From Bifidobacterium apri (GTDB lineage Bacteria; Actinomycetota; Actinomycetes; Actinomycetales; Bifidobacteriaceae), in the NCBI RefSeq assembly GCF_009299485.1, contig NZ_WBSO01000010.1:26828-90827 (forward strand): DNA of 64,000 bases, in the 5' to 3' direction. Below are positions 38,082 through 46,704 of the stretch, in pieces. The position numbers and the translations under genes were made by a program. Positions within the stretch are counted from its first letter, which is position 1; every line of letters begins with the position of its first letter. Under the pieces are notes generated by a model. It was given only the letters and a program-made list of their open reading frames with translations. It did not search any database and was not told where the DNA came from.

Positions 38082-38108
38082 TTGACGGTCTGCACGTTAC
38101 AGTACAAT
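38082..38108 (+). promoter_or_regulatory. Candidate rplS promoter
   Basis: TTGACG (38082-38087) and TACAAT (38103-38108) are separated by 15 bp, shorter than the usual 17 but with near-consensus boxes. The implied leader is about 205 nt. Confidence 0.5.
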
Positions 38109-38125
38109 CGAACGTTGCTATGCCG

Positions 38126-38155
38126 AAAAACGGGACGCCGCATAATCCCGTTTTT
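38126..38155 (+). promoter_or_regulatory. Terminator-like hairpin in the rplS leader
   Basis: AAAAACGGGA (38126-38135) and TCCCGTTTTT (38146-38155) form a perfect 10-bp stem around a 10-nt loop; the right arm ends in five T. It lies just after the putative transcription start and about 165 nt before the rplS ATG, so it could work as an attenuator. Confidence 0.55.
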
Positions 38156-38320
38156 CTGTGGGTCCAGCCGGAACACGCAGGTGGCCGTAAAAGCCATGGT
38201 TTCGGCGGATTGGCACCCTTCGCAGGCGAACCTGCGGAGACATTTCAGCCGAACGGTATCCCGAACGGGACCGTGAAGCCCCAACCAATCGTCGGTATGC
38301 GGCGGCGATGGAGGAACATC

Positions 38321-38686
38321 ATGGTTAATGCCATCGAAGCATTCGACGCCAAGCATCTCAAGCCGGCGGAGGAAATCCCCGCATTCCGTCCTGGCGATAC
38401 CGTCGAGGTCAACGTCAAGATCAAGGAAGGCAACAACTCCCGTCTGCAGGCGTTCACCGGCGTGGTGATCGCTCGTCAGGGTGCTGGCGTGCGCGAAACC
38501 TTCGTGGTGCGCAAGATCAGCTTCGGCGTGGGTGTGGAGCGTCGTTTCCCGCTGCACTCTCCTTCGATCGATTCGATCAAGCTGGTCCGCAAGGGTCGTG
38601 TACGTCGCGCCAAGCTGTACTACCTGCGCGCGCTGCGCGGCAAGGCTGCTCGTATCGTCGAGCGCCGCGACAACAGCGAGAAGTGA
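38321..38686 (+). CDS. rplS: 50S ribosomal protein L19
   Basis: A 121-residue L19 at the 30S/50S interface. Recognisable: [58 protein letters not shown] and [19 protein letters not shown] 38321 has GATGGAGGAACATC in front. In many bacteria rplS follows trmD; here it stands alone, with its own leader and terminator. Confidence 0.97.
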   Translation: MVNAIEAFDAKHLKPAEEIPAFRPGDTVEVNVKIKEGNNSRLQAFTGVVIARQGAGVRETFVVRKISFGVGVERRFPLHSPSIDSIKLVRKGRVRRAKLYYLRALRGKAARIVERRDNSEK

Positions 38687-38710
38687 GTTTCACGCTCATC
38701 GCATGAACCG

Positions 38711-38752
38711 GACAGCCCGGCGGCCAGCAATGGTCGTCGGGCTGTCGGCGTT
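38711..38752 (+). terminator. Terminator of rplS
   Basis: GACAGCCCGGCGGCC (38711-38725) pairs with GGTCGTCGGGCTGTC (38732-38746), 15 bp with two G-T pairs and a 6-nt loop, then GGCGTTTT. Confidence 0.8.
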
Positions 38753-38807
38753 TTAGACAGCGCGGACTTGGACCTGCTGGCCTGCGAGCGGGACGTACCA
38801 GGTTCTT

Positions 38808-38986
38808 GGGTTGTAGACCAAAATGTGTGTCCGACAGCGAAATGAATCCGGCATCACACACCATACCCAACCTTCTACCGACGTTGACTGGCCTCTCAGT
38901 GTCGGTGGAAGCAGCAGCCCAACCTTCTGCCGACGCTTAGACGCATTCGGGTTATTGGTCAACGTGTGTGCCAGATATGTGTCCGG
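38808..38986. repeat. Family A palindrome flanked by GTGTGTCCGG motifs
   Basis: GGGTTGTAGACCAAAATGTG (from 38808) and CGGGTTATTGGTCAACGTGT (from 38948) are copies of the dispersed motif seen inverted at 273 and 363. Between them (38870-38940) are TTCTACCGACGTTGACTGG, CAGTGTCGGTGGAAGC and CTTCTGCCGACGCTTAG, family A half-units. Confidence 0.55.
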
Positions 38987-39078
38987 CGACAGTCTGTTGT
39001 GAGTGTCGAGGTTGATGCTCGAATCGTTCTGTCCCTTTCGTTCTGTCCCTTGTGTTCTGCCAGTTGCGAATGTTGTGG

Positions 39079-39400
39079 TATGCGTGATTTGGTGAATTGG
39101 GTGGATTGGGGCTGCTGTTGGTGGGCGTTCGGTGATTTGTGTATGTCTGGGTATGCGTGATTCGGTGGTTTGGTGTGTGGTGGTGGGGTGGCGTCTTTCG
39201 TTTGGGGCGTTGCGTATGCCGTGTCATGCGTGGTTGCGGGGGTTGTGCCTTGGTGTGGTGGGATGTCATGGTGTTTGTGTCGTTGCGTATGTCTGGGTAT
39301 GCGTGATTTGGTGGATTGGGTGGGGTGGGACTGCTGTTGGTGGGCGTTCGGTGATTTGTGTATGTCTGGGTATGCGTGATTTGGCGGATTTGCAGCAGTG
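39079..39400. repeat. 73-bp tandem array, G/T-rich on the plus strand
   Basis: TATGCGTGATT (CATGCGTGGTT once) starts at 39079, 39152, 39225, 39298 and 39371, an exact 73-bp period. Units 1 and 4 are nearly identical over 73 bp; units 2 and 3 are more diverged. The plus strand has very little A or C. Open frames on both strands across it change frame with each unit (73 is not a multiple of 3) and are not believable genes. It lies in the gene-free 38687-39716. Confidence 0.8.
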
Positions 39401-39716
39401 CGGGCTTGCAGTAGTGCGGGCTTGTGACGCCGCGGCTGGTCAGGACAGTCGCGCTTGTCGGATTTCGTTATCGGCAATCCGATGAGTTCTTCGTTTGCGG
39501 CTACGATTGACGGGTACGAGCAGACGTGCTGGTAACGTATGCGACAGCACCGGTCAACGATATGGCGACAGCCTGTCGAGAGTACGGTGGGTGACCCGGC
39601 GATGCGCCCGACAGCGCGTCCCTGCGGTGCGTCCGTCAACAGTACGGTGCCCCTGGTGTACGGTGCTTTTCGAGGCTTCGCCGATAGCCGATAACAGGTC
39701 GGCAGATGGGAGAATC

Positions 39717-40643
39717 ATGACGCAGCAGATGTCCCGGTCGTCACGCGACCAGTACGGTGACGCGGATTCCCACATCCTTTCCGTCGCCGAACGTGGCATC
39801 GATCCCGCCCCTGTTTCCGCCTTTGCTTCCGTTTCCGCCCACGCTTCCGTTGCTGCATCCGCAACAACGCAAACCTCGACGCCGTTACAAACCCCGGCAT
39901 TCTTCTCTACGATCACCTCGGACGATTCGCCATCCCGCCGTGCCCGTCATGCTGCTCATGCCTCGCATGCGGCGCGCACATCCGGCTCGTCGGCAGCGTC
40001 CCACGGTGGCACTCCACGCCGTTCGGCAAACGCATCGTCATCCTCCGGCGGCGCTCGCGAACTGCTGCTGTGGTGTGGCGTCCCTGTGCTGATCGTCTTG
40101 CTGTTGCGCGTGTTCCTGTTCGGCTTCTATGTGATTCCTTCGGGTTCCATGCTGGACACCATTCAGATCAATGACCGGGTGATCACCACGAAACTCGCGC
40201 CGGACCTTATCAAGCTGCAACGTGGCGATATTGTGGTGTTCAAGGATCCCGCCAACTGGCTGCAATCCGAATCGTCGAGGCACAGCGATGATCTGATTAA
40301 ACGTCTTATCGGCTTGCCTGGCGACACTGTGGCGTGCGCCGGTGCCGGTCAGCCGGTGACCATTAACGGCGTGGCCATTGACGAAAGCGCGTATCTCAAG
40401 CCCGGTGTGCAACCCAGTGATTTTGCGTTCAGTGTCACCGTAACCGAGGGGCATATTTTCGTGCTGGGTGACAATCGCGCCAATTCCGCGGATTCCCGGT
40501 ATCACCAGAATGATGGGGCGAACGGGCTTGTTCCGATTAGTGATGTACTTGGCGTGGCGATTGTGCGTAATTGGCCGCTGAGCCGCATCGGCACGATTGA
40601 CTCCCATCACGAGGTGTTTGCGAATGTCCCTAACCCAGCATGA
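39717..40643 (+). CDS. lepB: Signal peptidase I
   Basis: Membrane serine protease that removes signal peptides of Sec and Tat substrates. The 308-residue product has a Ser/Ala/Thr/Pro-rich cytoplasmic N-terminus of about 110 residues, one membrane helix (about 118-137), the nucleophile Ser144 in PSGSMLDTI, the general base Lys195 in LIKRLIGLPGD, and VLGDNRANSADSRYH near the C-terminus. GGGAGAATC precedes ATG 39717; the frame runs further up but without a site. rnhB overlaps its end by 20 bp. Confidence 0.94.
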   Translation: MTQQMSRSSRDQYGDADSHILSVAERGIDPAPVSAFASVSAHASVAASATTQTSTPLQTPAFFSTITSDDSPSRRARHAAHASHAARTSGSSAASHGGTPRRSANASSSSGGARELLLWCGVPVLIVLLLRVFLFGFYVIPSGSMLDTIQINDRVITTKLAPDLIKLQRGDIVVFKDPANWLQSESSRHSDDLIKRLIGLPGDTVACAGAGQPVTINGVAIDESAYLKPGVQPSDFAFSVTVTEGHIFVLGDNRANSADSRYHQNDGANGLVPISDVLGVAIVRNWPLSRIGTIDSHHEVFANVPNPA

Positions 40644-41517
40644 CCAGTTTGACCAGCATGACCAGTCTGATCAGCCTCGTAAGTCTGACCAGTCCCGCAA
40701 GTCCGTTCCCCGCTCCCGAGGCAATGCGCATACCGCTGCACCCGTCCATGCGAGCGCCCATGGGGACGGCCATAAACGCACCCGCCCGATCCCGACACTG
40801 GAATCAGAACGCCGCCTTGCCGCCCAAGGGTACGATTTGATTGTCGGGTTCGACGAGGTCGGCCGTGGCTCCCTCGCCGGTCCGGTGATGGTCGGCGCCG
40901 CCGCGATTTGGGCGCGTGACCTTCCGACATTGGAGGTTCCTGATGGGGTCGCGGATTCCAAAATGTTGACGGAACACCGCAGGGAGGCGATATTCCACCC
41001 GTTGCGCCGATGGTGCGCTTCGAGTGCGGTCGGACAGGCGAGTAATACGGAAATCGACGAGTGGGGAATCACCTATGCGCTCGGCGTCGCCGCTCTACGC
41101 GCGTTGGACGAATTGGAACGCCAACTCGGCATCGATGGGCACGGTTCGGCTCCTGACGTTTCTGACGTTCTTGACGACGATGCTACGGCACCCGGCGTTC
41201 GTGTCGGCGGGATTCTTGACGGGCCGAACGATTACATCACCGCCGCTCTCGGCACCTTCGACGCGCCGGATGTGCCTGTGCCCGCTCACATCATCACTCA
41301 AGTCAAGGGCGACCAGCATTGCGCGACGGTTGCGGCGGCGGCTGTTATCGCGAAAGTCACCAGGGACCATCTGATGGTGGATATCGCCGAGGGGAATCCG
41401 GCGTATGAACCGTACGGCTGGGCGCGCAACAAGGGGTATGGCTCGCAGGCCCACCGCGATGCGATCGCAGCATACGGGCCGACACCCCTGCACCGGTTAA
41501 GCTGGCATCTGGCCTGA
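40624..41517 (+). CDS. rnhB: Ribonuclease HII
   Basis: Removes ribonucleotides and RNA from RNA/DNA hybrids. The 297-residue product has the catalytic opening GFDEVGRGSLAGPVMVGA, VADSKMLTEHRREAIF, ITQVKGDQHCATVAAAAVIAK and the last acidic site in KVTRDHLM. Family members are about 200-260 residues; the surplus is a Asp/Gln/His/Ser-rich N-terminal tail of about 60 and a short Asp-rich insertion SDVLDDDATAPG. The ATG at 40624 lies inside lepB, with GAGGTG 7 bp upstream, implying translational coupling. Confidence 0.93.
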   Translation: MSLTQHDQFDQHDQSDQPRKSDQSRKSVPRSRGNAHTAAPVHASAHGDGHKRTRPIPTLESERRLAAQGYDLIVGFDEVGRGSLAGPVMVGAAAIWARDLPTLEVPDGVADSKMLTEHRREAIFHPLRRWCASSAVGQASNTEIDEWGITYALGVAALRALDELERQLGIDGHGSAPDVSDVLDDDATAPGVRVGGILDGPNDYITAALGTFDAPDVPVPAHIITQVKGDQHCATVAAAAVIAKVTRDHLMVDIAEGNPAYEPYGWARNKGYGSQAHRDAIAAYGPTPLHRLSWHLA

Positions 41518-41567
41518 ATCCGGCAGATCCAACCGGGTTGATGCCGTAGGGAAAGGACACGCATTCG

Positions 41568-42686
41568 ATGGAACACAATCGTCGGACCGCTCGCCCGTCG
41601 ATGAAAGATGTGGCCGCATTGGCGGGAGTGAGCTATCAAACGGTCTCCCGCGTCATCAACCATTCCCCGGACGTATCGGTCGACACGCGCAATCGCGTCC
41701 GCAAAGCCATTCAGCAGCTCGGGTATCGTCCCAGTAATTCCGCACGGGCACTCGCTTCACACCGTTCCCGCATCATCGGCGTGATTATGGGGGGAGACCA
41801 GTTCCATGGGGCCGTGCAGACCCTTCAGGCGATTGAGTCGGCTGCACGTTCGCGGGGTCTGTTTGTCGCCGTGTCGATGATTCGCAAGGCTATGTGTTCG
41901 CAGAGCGATTTCAACCGTCTGTGCGACGGATTTGATGAACTGAATGCGGATGCACTCATCATGATGGTTCCGACGGATGTCCTGTTTACTGCCGCGTGTC
42001 GTGCTCCGGTCACCAGGCCGCGGATTGTGTTGACGGCGACGAACGGCGGAACCAGCATCAGCACCGGTTTGAATATGATCCGTGATGAAGCCCAGCGTGA
42101 CCGGACTGCGATCGTGGGTATCGACCAGTGGGGCGCCATGGATCGGCTGATCAGCATGATCGCCGGGTATGGGCACCGCACTGCCTTGTATTTCGCGGGG
42201 CCTTCGGAATGGCGGGATGCGACGACACGGCTGGAAGCGTGGCGTGAACTGTCCGCGCAATACGCGATTTCCTCACGGATTGTGCGGTGTCGTTCTTGGC
42301 AGTCCGATGAGGCGTATGCGCAAATGAACCATGTGTTGGAATACATTGGCTCGTCCGGAGCCAAATTGCCGACGGTGGTGGTCACGGCGGATGATGCGCA
42401 GGCCATCGGCGTGGCTCGCGCGTTGAGAGAGCATGATATTCGCATTCCGCAGGATGTCAGCTTGGCTGGTTTCGATGACATTGCGGTGGCGCGCGACACG
42501 TTCCCGCCGCTGACGACCATTCGACCGGATTACCATCAGCTTGGTGTCGCCGCGATGCGGGAGGCGCTGTTCCTGATGAGGGAGGGGCCTGAACCCGGGT
42601 ATCCGGTGTCCACATATGGTGTGGGCCAAGTCGAGGCGAAAGTCGTCAAACGCGCGTCACTGGCCGGCGTCTCGCTGGGACGGTGA
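41568..42686 (+). CDS. LacI-family transcriptional regulator
   Basis: A 372-residue repressor/activator with an N-terminal helix-turn-helix, MKDVAALAGVSYQTVSRVIN (about 12-31), the hinge YRPSNSARALASHRS and a periplasmic-binding-like effector domain with VVVTADDAQAIGVARAL and LAGFDDIAVARDTFPPLTTI. LacI-type regulators sense sugars or nucleosides; the effector is unknown. Its 3' end overlaps the 3' end of the convergent ECF ATPase gene by 30 bp. It may regulate that transporter, but no operator was found. Confidence 0.91.
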   Translation: MEHNRRTARPSMKDVAALAGVSYQTVSRVINHSPDVSVDTRNRVRKAIQQLGYRPSNSARALASHRSRIIGVIMGGDQFHGAVQTLQAIESAARSRGLFVAVSMIRKAMCSQSDFNRLCDGFDELNADALIMMVPTDVLFTAACRAPVTRPRIVLTATNGGTSISTGLNMIRDEAQRDRTAIVGIDQWGAMDRLISMIAGYGHRTALYFAGPSEWRDATTRLEAWRELSAQYAISSRIVRCRSWQSDEAYAQMNHVLEYIGSSGAKLPTVVVTADDAQAIGVARALREHDIRIPQDVSLAGFDDIAVARDTFPPLTTIRPDYHQLGVAAMREALFLMREGPEPGYPVSTYGVGQVEAKVVKRASLAGVSLGR

Positions 42687-44225
42687 CTGGTCGCCTGCGT
42701 GAGACAAGGGACTGTCGCAATCCGGGACAAGCGCATCCAGCAGTTTGGCTGTTCCGCCCGGCGTGGTGACTGGATACCAATCGGCGAGCCGTCCGTCCAC
42801 GAGTTGCGCCACGTAGTCGGACACCTCTAGCGCGAACTCCGGGTCGTGTGTGACTGCGACGATGGTGCGGCCACGCTCCGCAAGTCCCCGGATCAGCGAG
42901 GAGACCTCGCGCATGTGCCGCAAATCCAACCCGCTGGTCGGTTCGTCAACGATGATGATCGGGCGCTGGCTTGCGATGGCCGCGGCGATGGCGACACGCT
43001 GTTTCTGCCCGCCTGACAATGACATCGGATGGCGGTCTGCCAGCTGGCGCAACCCCAGTGAATCAAGGATGTCGAGTGCCGCTCGCTCGTTTTCACATGG
43101 CTGTGACAGCATGACTTCCGCGAGCACGGATTCGGTGAACAACTCGCGGTTGACGTCTTGCAGCACGGTGGTGCACGCGTCCAACCGTTGCCGGGCTTGC
43201 AATCGTGCGCCGTCTGGGGCGATGAGCGTGCCGCGGCAGCGCCGGTCAAGACCTTGCAGGCATCGCGCGAAGGTTGATTTTCCGGCGCCGTTCAGTCCGA
43301 TGACTGTTGTGACGGCGCCGCATGGAATCGTCATATCGCTAATATCGAGCGTGTCGTGCCGCGTGTGGCGGTATCGGTATCGGAAACCGTTGACATGGTA
43401 GGCGGGCGAGCTGTTGCCGTCAGCCTGGTGTGTAGGGGTGTGGGGGTGTCGAGAGACGCGAATGCTGCGAAGCTGCTGTACAGTGACCGGACGCAAATCG
43501 AGATGAAGGCGCTCGCTATCGGAGAGATTCCGCCATTGCTGCCCGGTAAACCGGCGTACCACACGGCCGCCGTCGAGGATGAGCGCCGTATCGACCAGAC
43601 CGTCAAGCCAGGACAACCGGTGTTCGGCGATGACAACCGTTCTGCCTTCGCGTTTCCACCGGGCGACGATACCACGCAACGCGTTGATTGACGTCGCGTC
43701 AAGATTGCTGGTCGGCTCGTCCAACACCACGATCGGCGGCCGGGCAACCGATATCGCAGCGCAAGCCACGCGTTGCCGCTGGCCGCCGCTCATATCGGCC
43801 AGCGGCCGGTCCAACAAGTCGGTGAGCGCATATGCGCGGGCGGTGGACTCCACGCGCTCGCGGATGAGATCAGGAGGCATCGCCAGATTCTCACACGCGA
43901 ACGCGAGTTCGTCCCTCACGTTCATGGTGAAGAATTGACTGTCGGGGTTCTGGAACACCGAACCGACATGCTCAGCCAGCGTGGCGATATCCGTGGTACG
44001 CGTATCCACGCCGGCGACGGTGACATTCCCGTGCAGTATGCCGGGAAAATACTGCGGTGCCAAGGCATTGATCAGCCGGGTCATCGTGGTTTTCCCGCAG
44101 CCTGAGGCGCCGCATAGGACAATCACCTGCCCCGCGTCGAAGGCGATGGTCGTGTCCCGCAAGCCGGCGGCACCGTTCGCGTATGCGAAGGAGACGTGAC
44201 AGAAATCAATCGCAGTACCGGTCAT
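42657..44225 (-). CDS. ECF transporter ATPase, two fused ABC domains (EcfAA')
   Basis: A 522-residue cytoplasmic energy subunit in which both ABC domains are joined. Domain 1: LCGASGCGKTTMTRL, MSGGQRQRVACAA, VVLDEPTSNLD. Domain 2: VIGLNGAGKSTFARC, LSGGQKQRVAIAAAIA, IIVDEPTSGLD. Energy-coupling-factor transporters pair such ATPases with a T protein and a substrate-binding S protein; both are encoded just upstream. ATG 44225 overlaps the stop of the T gene (ATGA) with GGAG 7 bp upstream. A linker (THQADGNSSPAYHVNG) joins the domains. Confidence 0.93.
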   Translation of the reverse strand: MTGTAIDFCHVSFAYANGAAGLRDTTIAFDAGQVIVLCGASGCGKTTMTRLINALAPQYFPGILHGNVTVAGVDTRTTDIATLAEHVGSVFQNPDSQFFTMNVRDELAFACENLAMPPDLIRERVESTARAYALTDLLDRPLADMSGGQRQRVACAAISVARPPIVVLDEPTSNLDATSINALRGIVARWKREGRTVVIAEHRLSWLDGLVDTALILDGGRVVRRFTGQQWRNLSDSERLHLDLRPVTVQQLRSIRVSRHPHTPTHQADGNSSPAYHVNGFRYRYRHTRHDTLDISDMTIPCGAVTTVIGLNGAGKSTFARCLQGLDRRCRGTLIAPDGARLQARQRLDACTTVLQDVNRELFTESVLAEVMLSQPCENERAALDILDSLGLRQLADRHPMSLSGGQKQRVAIAAAIASQRPIIIVDEPTSGLDLRHMREVSSLIRGLAERGRTIVAVTHDPEFALEVSDYVAQLVDGRLADWYPVTTPGGTAKLLDALVPDCDSPLSHAGDQSPSQRDAGQ

Positions 44226-44962
44226 GACAGTACTCCGAATGCGGTGAGCGCCCACAGCGCGCAGCATGCGCCGCAAGCCGTCAGCAGCACGATATCAAGC
44301 CCGTGAAAGCCGATGCGTGCGATGCTCGTCCGTTCGGTGCGCGCGCCAAGTCCTCGGGTCAGCGCCGCTTGGGTGAGCTCGTCGCCGATGCGGACCATGT
44401 TGGCGACGAGCGGAACGACACGGTATTCGAGCATGCGATTCGCTTTGCGACCCCTGATATGCACGCCACGCATCCGCATCGCGTCGTTGATCGCGCGCTG
44501 CTCTTCAGCGGCGGTGGGGAAGAACCTGAACATCACCGCCAGAGGAATCGTGACCGCCTGCGGGATATGCATCCGTTGCAGTGCGCTGGTCAGCTCGCTT
44601 GCCGTCGTGGTCGCCATCAGCCAGTATGCCGCCACCCCGCTGGGCAGCATCTGCATCCACATGGTGAGGGACATCGTGGAAAACCATGCGGCCGTCCCGT
44701 GCCAGTGCGCGGTGACATGCGCCAGTCCCACGCAGGCAACGGAGAACAGCCCCATGGCGAGCGCCTGTTTCAGACGCCCTGATCCGGCCAACAGCAGGAA
44801 TGTGCAACAGATGAGCACTCCGCGCGCCTGCTGCATGACGGGCGCATCCCCGCCGGCGGATGTCAGACAAAAACAACCGACCGTGAGGGTGAATGCAAGT
44901 TTGGTGCGTGGATCGCACCGCAACATGCCGTGTTGCGCTATCGGGCTGATCGTCAATGTCAT
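44222..44962 (-). CDS. ECF transporter transmembrane protein EcfT
   Basis: A membrane scaffold of about 246 residues with about five hydrophobic helices that links the S protein to the ATPases. It has the CbiQ-type coupling signature: AMRMRGVHIRGRKANRMLEY (EARG-like helix) and RGLGARTERTSIARI. The frame is open up to 45337 but the upstream 125 residues are unconserved. ATG 44962 has GGAAAGG directly in front, too close; TTG 44956 has it 6 bp upstream and may be the true start. Confidence 0.86.
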   Translation of the reverse strand: MTLTISPIAQHGMLRCDPRTKLAFTLTVGCFCLTSAGGDAPVMQQARGVLICCTFLLLAGSGRLKQALAMGLFSVACVGLAHVTAHWHGTAAWFSTMSLTMWMQMLPSGVAAYWLMATTTASELTSALQRMHIPQAVTIPLAVMFRFFPTAAEEQRAINDAMRMRGVHIRGRKANRMLEYRVVPLVANMVRIGDELTQAALTRGLGARTERTSIARIGFHGLDIVLLTACGACCALWALTAFGVLS

Positions 44963-45228
44963 CCTTTCCAGATGTCGCTTGGATGGGTGTATGGACGCCG
45001 CGTTCGGGATTACTGGAAGCGTGTGCTTCGTGCCTTCACGCCCGCCGCGACCGTCTCGTTCGTCTCGCCCGCCGCTGCCACAAGGTGTACAAGTGGCTAT
45101 GGCGGGTACGGCGATCGCGTTGGGATTACGACATTTCCCGACACGATGCTCATGGTTCCGGACCGCTGCCGTCCCGACCGGTAGCCGGTGCTTCGCGGAT
45201 GCGGATCGATGCAGATTGATCGATTGGT

Positions 45229-45978
45229 TCAGGCGAGCCCTGCCCGCTTGAAGTGGCGTCGCAACAGCGCCAGACCGATCGCACCGCCGAGCAGACCGCC
45301 CAGCAGGCCGAGCACGATGACCAATGGAAGCGTCCAAGCGGGGAACAGTCCTGCGAGACGACCGGCGTATTCAGCGCCTTTCCGTGCGGTCAGCTGTTGC
45401 AGATACGTGGCCCGGCCGATGTAGAACGGCAGAAACATGCCGATGCTCCACAGGTTGAACACCGATACGGATGCGAGGGTGACGCCGGTGCTGCGGGTCG
45501 GGGCTTCGGTGCTGCCGTTGCTCCTTGTGCGGATTCTTGTGGCGATCAGGTCTGCGAGTACCGCAGCGATGATCGAAGTGGCGACTGTGTAGTAATTGCC
45601 GTGCACGGCGCCCATCAGCAAGGCCAGCAGGATGCCCATAATGCTGATCGCGCCGAATCTTTGGCTTTTCGCCATCAGCAGCATCAGTGGCGTGGTGCCG
45701 AGCAGGCCGCATGCGAATCCGGCGAACGGCATGCCGACGGGGATGAGATGCGTGATAAGCGCTCCGATGGAGATCATCACGAAATACAGGACGGTGTAGA
45801 CGCCGATGGTGATGTAGTCACGTGGACCGAGCCGGGTGGCAGTCGCGCGCGGGCTCTCTGGGCGTGCCGGGCTGGTGGCGCTCGCTGTGTTTGCGGAGCC
45901 TGCCGGATTGCCGTTGTCATCGGGATTGGCGGCGAGGCGTGTGGATGGTTGCCTGTTGCTGTCGTTGATGGTGCTCAT
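45229..45978 (-). CDS. ECF transporter S component, Trep_Strep/MptD-like
   Basis: A 249-residue integral membrane protein with about six hydrophobic helices, resembling the Trep_Strep family of putative S components: VYTVLYFVMISIGALITHLI, PVGMPFAGFACGLLGTTPLM, FGAISIMGILLALLMGAVHG and FNLWSIGMFLPFYIGRATYL. The substrate for this family is not settled. ATG 45978 follows GGAGGAAGT. The first 50 residues are hydrophilic. 266 bp separate it from ecfT, so a processing or second promoter signal may lie there. Confidence 0.8.
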   Translation of the reverse strand: MSTINDSNRQPSTRLAANPDDNGNPAGSANTASATSPARPESPRATATRLGPRDYITIGVYTVLYFVMISIGALITHLIPVGMPFAGFACGLLGTTPLMLLMAKSQRFGAISIMGILLALLMGAVHGNYYTVATSIIAAVLADLIATRIRTRSNGSTEAPTRSTGVTLASVSVFNLWSIGMFLPFYIGRATYLQQLTARKGAEYAGRLAGLFPAWTLPLVIVLGLLGGLLGGAIGLALLRRHFKRAGLA

Positions 45979-46704
45979 ACTTCCTCCGAACATGGTGGCC
46001 GAATACGGTGTCGGTGTGTAGTGATGCTGGTGCGTCACCTGTCCGAATCCTGGATGCCTGATGCTCCTTTCGGCCGCATGCCATGCCGTGCGCCAAGTCT
46101 CCTGGTGCATCCGGAGGTGTCGTCGCCACACAGGTTAGCGGCAATCGAATCAAAAGTCACTAGTGCGGGACGAAATTCTCAGATAATCGTCAGACTGCTG
46201 TTGCGGCGGTGACACCGTCATCTGTTCGTATGTGTCACGGGCGCTGTGTGCCTTTCGTGTGCCTTTCGTGTGTCGCTGTGTGCGCGTCTTCGTGCGTGTC
46301 ATCTGGGTCTGGCTGCACGGGTCTCCGTCCGTTTGCGCGCGGGATTATGAAGTATTGGTCGCGGTTTGCGAAAACTCTGGTATCAGACAGGGCAATCAGC
46401 TACAATACCCCCATTGTGATCGTGACCGTATGCAGTTGGCATGCCGGGTTCCAAAGGCCTGAATTCCAGCGTTCAGACCGGCGCGCATGATGTCCTCATC
46501 CTGCGCCTGACTGTGCCGCCTGCTGTTGCCGGACCTTCGACCGTCACCGAATGGTATCTGCCTACCCGGTTGCTGCGAGCCCGCCATCGAGCGGTCGTCG
46601 CGTGGCGACCGAGCGACACAACCTTCGGCGTAGGCCGAGCGGGTCCGGGTCCAACGAGTCCGGTGAGATGTTCATGTGATTCGCGTTTGCGGAAAGGGGT
46701 CGGC
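45979..46704. other. Gene-free 726-bp gap
   Basis: Divergent promoter region between the ECF S gene and the ABC exporter. It contains the direct repeat GTGTGCCTTTC twice (about 46250-46270), and TACAAT at 46401-46406, a possible -10 box for the exporter. An open frame joins the exporter gene from 46441, but it is unlike the family. Confidence 0.45.

Noticed and set aside
38959..39639. Minus-strand open frame with HAYPDIHKSPNAHQQQ-type repeats
   Set aside because: It is the complement of the G/T-rich 73-bp array; the frame shifts between units and there is no start signal.
44963..45337. N-terminal extension of EcfT
   Set aside because: The 125 extra residues are Arg/Ala/Gly-rich and unlike any EcfT; the conserved part begins at 44962 or 44956.
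46441..46704. N-terminal extension of the ABC exporter
   Set aside because: The added 88 residues are not membrane-like or conserved, and a good ribosome-binding site stands before ATG 46705.
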